Program-made: the position numbers and the translations under genes
Notes under the pieces: model-generated
The model's database searches: none
Told to the model about the DNA's origin: nothing
What the model saw: the letters and a program-made list of their open reading frames with translations, nothing else
In this document: positions 41,802-44,330 of the stretch, one piece after another
Numbering within the stretch: the first letter of the stretch is position 1
Layout: each line of letters begins with the position of its first letter
NCBI GenBank assembly: GCA_045805345.1
Contig: JBJMLK010000090.1
Span: forward strand, 1 to 44,330
DNA: 44,330 nucleotides
Source: AC-37 sp045805345
GTDB lineage: Bacteria; Actinomycetota; Thermoleophilia; Solirubrobacterales; Thermoleophilaceae
Direction: 5' to 3'

Positions 41802-41864
41802 CGCAAGCCTCCCGCTTGTGGGGGTTGGTATGCGATGAGCTTCGGCGAGGTCGGGTCCGGTTTT

Positions 41865-41888
41865 CAATCGGATCTTGGTCCTAGGACC
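41865..41888. promoter_or_regulatory. Palindromic operator candidate, copy 2
   Basis: GGTCCTAGGACC at 41877-41888 with 5' flank CAATCGGATCTT; 20 of 24 positions match copy 1 and a further 15 of 24 match on the left. It lies between the secreted gene (minus strand) and the divergent methyltransferase gene at 41957. Being palindromic it could affect either, but the spacing to the secreted gene is conserved. Confidence 0.65.
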
Positions 41889-41956
41889 CGTCGCGCAACC
41901 GAACCGGGTTACGCCTAGAGTTTCACCCCGCTCGACCATCTTTGATCGGTGAGTGA

Positions 41957-42742
41957 GTGATGCACGACCCAGCCGCTTACGGCGAAGCGCTAGGCGCGGA
42001 GTACGACGCGCTGTACCCGTCGACTCGGTTCGACACCGAGGCGGCTGTCGCCGCGATCGCCGAGCTTGCGGGAGCGGATGGAGCGGTCCTCGAGTTCGGC
42101 ATCGGGACCGGCCGGCTCGCCCTGCCGCTCAGCCGGCGAGGCCACAGGGTCGTGGGGATAGACGCCTCCCCCGCGATGGTCGAACAGCTCCGCTCGAAGC
42201 CGGGTGGCGACTCGATCGACGTCGTGATCGGGAACTACACGGACGCGTCCGCTCCCGGCGAGTTCGCGGTCGTCGTCCTCGCGGTCAACGGCATCACGGA
42301 TCCGTCGTCACGAGACGAGCAGATCGCGTGCTTCAGAAACGCCGCGCGGCACCTGGCGCCGGGCGGGTGCTTCGTGGTCGAGACGTACGTTCTCGCGTCC
42401 GAGCAGCTGAGTGGGGAGTGGACGATCCTGCCTCGTTACGTTGCACCCGATCACGTGGAGGTGCAGCTGACCAGGTACGAAGCCTCGGCGAGCATCCTGG
42501 AGCGGACGCTGGTGCACCTCCTGCAGGACGCCGTCCGGCTGGTCACGGTGCGCGACAACTATGCCTGGCCAGGCGAGCTCGACCTGATGGCGCGGATGGC
42601 CGGGCTGCGCCTGCTGACCCGGCACGCGGGCTGGAGCCGCGAGCCGTTCGACGGCTCGAGCCGCAAGCACGTGTCGGTCTATCAGCGAACCGAGGCCGGC
42701 TCGACCGGCTCAGGGCTCGACGCGAGCGCTGCCGGCGACTGA
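41957..42742 (+). CDS. SAM-dependent methyltransferase (class I)
   Basis: A 261-aa methyltransferase. SAM motif I is VLEFGIGTGRLALPLSRRGH near 44, motif II acidic strand VVGIDASPAMVEQLR near 68, and motif IV VVVLAVNGITDPSSRDEQ near 105, followed by LAPGGCFVVETYV. The substrate is unknown. Start codons GTG 41957 and ATG 41960 are adjacent and lack a clear ribosome site. The 3' end overlaps the convergent membrane-protein gene by 61 bp. Confidence 0.9.
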   Translation: MMHDPAAYGEALGAEYDALYPSTRFDTEAAVAAIAELAGADGAVLEFGIGTGRLALPLSRRGHRVVGIDASPAMVEQLRSKPGGDSIDVVIGNYTDASAPGEFAVVVLAVNGITDPSSRDEQIACFRNAARHLAPGGCFVVETYVLASEQLSGEWTILPRYVAPDHVEVQLTRYEASASILERTLVHLLQDAVRLVTVRDNYAWPGELDLMARMAGLRLLTRHAGWSREPFDGSSRKHVSVYQRTEAGSTGSGLDASAAGD

Positions 42743-44286
42743 CGCGGCCGCGGTCGCGGCCCACGTCGCGGTGGGCGCGGAAGCTCGAGCCGTCGGCGTG
42801 GCGAGCGCGCCCAGACGCGCGCGCGGCGCAACGGCCGGGCTCGTGGCCGCCGCAGCCGGGGCCGCCAGGGGAGATCCCGGTGGGCGGCGAGGTACAGCAT
42901 CGCCGCGAGCGCGAAGGCGACCGCGATGATGAGCGCTCGCAGCTGAATGTGTCCTATCGCGTCGGCCCGCGAGCCGATGAAGTTGGTCAGGATCGCGATC
43001 GCCACGGTCACCACCGTCAACGCCGTGAGCGCGCTGAGGACGCTGTTGGTGCGACGCGCCCTGGTGGTCGCCGCCTGCTCGACGCGCCGCTCGGCGATCC
43101 GCTGGAGCGTGGTGACCTTCGCCTCCACAGCCGCGACGAGATCGCCGAACTTTGCCACGTCGGAGATCGCGTTCCAGAGGCTCAGCTCGCCCCCTCCGAG
43201 GTCGGTCAGCGCGCTGTCGAGCCGGGCACGCGCCTCCTCGACGCGCATGCCCACCCTGAACGCGCGGTCCGCTTCGTGCTCCAGGCCGCGCAACGATTCC
43301 GCGGCGCTCCAGCGGTCGCTGTCGAGCGTCGCGAGCAGGCCGCGGTCCATCTCCATGAAGAGGGCGTAGTACGCCCACATCAACCCGATGAGCTTCATGG
43401 GCACCTGCTCGTCCGTGGGCGCGGCGCCGGCGATCACGACCGCGCTCGAATCGATCCCCGGCACGAACAGCCCCTGGGGGAAGGTCGCGGTGGTGTAGTA
43501 CGCCGCGCGAAACGATCGCGCCACGCGACGCACCTGCCACGTCGGCGCGCGGTCCCACGTCCGAACGACGTACACCGGGTGCATCCAGAGCAGCCGCCCC
43601 CATTCGTCTCCGCCGGGTTCGCGCGAGGCGGGCGCCTCCTCCGGGCCGCCGCGAGGGGCAGGCGGCAGCGCGTCCAGCAGCGGCGCGAGCCAGGGCTCCT
43701 CACGCGCGGAGGACGCGCACTTCCTGACCGCCCTCGAGAAGACCTCGGCCGTCTCGCGCGTCAATCGCTCGTACGACTCGACGAGCGCCGAGCGCACCCC
43801 GCGCTCAGGGTCCGGTCTCAGCCAGCTCAGCGATTCGATCGTTCGCCGCGCCGCTGCGATCCCGACCGACGAGGGGAGCCCCACCTCGTAGGTGCCGCGG
43901 ATCACTCCGACGCCGAGGTCGTAGACGTCGATCGCGATCGAGCGCAAGCTCCATGTCCACCCGGCCGTGCTCTCGGACAGCCATCGCCGCTCGGCCTCCG
44001 AGCAGTCGCGCAGCGCGGCCTCGGCGGCGGCCCGCAGGCCTTCGCCTTCGCGACGGACAATCACCAGTGGGACGAGGCTGGAATAGCCGCCGCCGGTGTC
44101 GTAGGAGCCGACGTCGCGCCACTTCGCGCTCTCGTACCCCCAGCCTCCGCCTTTGAGCTCGAGCTCCTGGCCGAGCGTCCGCTGCAGCTGGTCGTACTCC
44201 GAGACGCGGACTCGCAGGGGTTCGCCCGTGAGGAAAGCCGCGGTGAGCGAGACCTCGAAGCGCCTGTCCGACTTGAGCGACCTCAA
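42682..44286 (-). CDS. Membrane protein with C-terminal helices
   Basis: A 534-aa protein starting at TTG 44286, with GAGG about 12 nt upstream. The N-terminal 420 residues are soluble (FEVSLTAAFLTGEPLRVRVS, SVGIAAARRTIESLSWLRPD, then VPMKLIGLMWAYYALFMEMD). A long charged helix (AAVEAKVTTLQRIAERRVEQ) precedes two transmembrane helices (LTALTVVTVAIAILTNFIGS; ALIIAVAFALAAMLYLAAHR), and an Arg/Pro tail follows. The layout recalls CorA-like channels or RMD1/DUF155-type anchors, but I see no GMN signature and do not assign it. The last 61 bp overlap the methyltransferase gene. Confidence 0.7.
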   Translation of the reverse strand: MRSLKSDRRFEVSLTAAFLTGEPLRVRVSEYDQLQRTLGQELELKGGGWGYESAKWRDVGSYDTGGGYSSLVPLVIVRREGEGLRAAAEAALRDCSEAERRWLSESTAGWTWSLRSIAIDVYDLGVGVIRGTYEVGLPSSVGIAAARRTIESLSWLRPDPERGVRSALVESYERLTRETAEVFSRAVRKCASSAREEPWLAPLLDALPPAPRGGPEEAPASREPGGDEWGRLLWMHPVYVVRTWDRAPTWQVRRVARSFRAAYYTTATFPQGLFVPGIDSSAVVIAGAAPTDEQVPMKLIGLMWAYYALFMEMDRGLLATLDSDRWSAAESLRGLEHEADRAFRVGMRVEEARARLDSALTDLGGGELSLWNAISDVAKFGDLVAAVEAKVTTLQRIAERRVEQAATTRARRTNSVLSALTALTVVTVAIAILTNFIGSRADAIGHIQLRALIIAVAFALAAMLYLAAHRDLPWRPRLRRPRARPLRRARVWARSPRRRLELPRPPRRGPRPRPRQSPAALASSPEPVEPASVR

Positions 44287-44302
44287 GGGGGACTACCTCG
44301 CC

Positions 44303-44320
44303 GGGGGGGGGGGGGGGGGG
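44303..44320. repeat. 18-G homopolymer near window end
   Basis: Eighteen consecutive G at 44303-44320 lie 16 bp upstream of the proposed TTG start of the membrane-protein gene. Nothing similar occurs elsewhere in the window. It may be an assembly or sequencing artefact, a scaffold boundary, or a real variable tract. Confidence 0.9.
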
Positions 44321-44330
44321 TCTTGTCCAC

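Overview
The window is very GC-rich (about 70%). Genes are short-spaced on both strands, with many GTG, some TTG and one apparent CTG start. Content and codon use suggest a soil actinobacterium. The multidomain secreted Kelch/beta-helix and Ig-repeat proteins, the baeRF protein, bacterial Ku and the small charged proteins point to Thermoleophilia/Solirubrobacterales. That placement is inferred from gene content, not from a marker gene.

Layout. 1-7434: an exported protein cut by the window edge, a lipoprotein, a cytochrome P450, a GH114-like secreted glycosidase, an acidic disordered protein, Ku, a 55-aa membrane peptide, a baeRF (eRF1/Vms1-like) protein behind three charged low-complexity proteins, a PepSY protein and a DUF2993 protein. 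7497-13386: tRNA-Ser(GCU), a GT-B glycosyltransferase with a CTG start, a cold-shock protein coupled to a small basic protein, a SnoaL-like protein, a truncated gene, DUF2294, two small Zn-ribbon proteins, TfoX-N and VOC proteins. 13486-21438: an OmpR/EnvZ-type two-component pair, a lipoprotein, a secreted PI-PLC-like/C-type-lectin protein and a 1127-aa beta-helix/Kelch/propeller/Ig protein.

21470-31649 is the clearest accessory region. It begins at an intact tRNA-Arg(ACG) and ends at a directly repeated 43-bp copy of that tRNA's 3' part (one mismatch), the classic footprint of integration at a tRNA 3' end. Inside are two family-2 glycosyltransferases, a methyltransferase, a sulfotransferase broken into three reading frames, a secreted protein also in three frames, and a 1914-aa secreted protein. 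No integrase was recognised, so this looks like a decaying, immobilised island for surface-glycan or exoprotein functions.

31665-44330: a hypothetical protein, a divergent near-leaderless gene, two paralogous membrane-trafficking/SHOCT-like proteins, a DHFR/RibD-like reductase, a Tat-exported gluconate dehydrogenase-like small subunit with its GMC flavoprotein, an epimerase, a DUF385 protein, and a NarL-type two-component system flanked on both sides by small secreted proteins. Each of those secreted-protein genes has the same perfect palindrome GGTCCTAGGACC 72-75 bp upstream of its start, in two 48-bp segments that align without gaps. This is the best candidate for an undescribed regulatory module: a kinase/regulator pair bracketed by its probable targets. 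The window closes with a methyltransferase and a membrane protein preceded by an 18-G run.

A recurrent architectural feature is convergent genes whose two stop codons share one CTAG (3140-3143, 24025-24028, 38841-38844).
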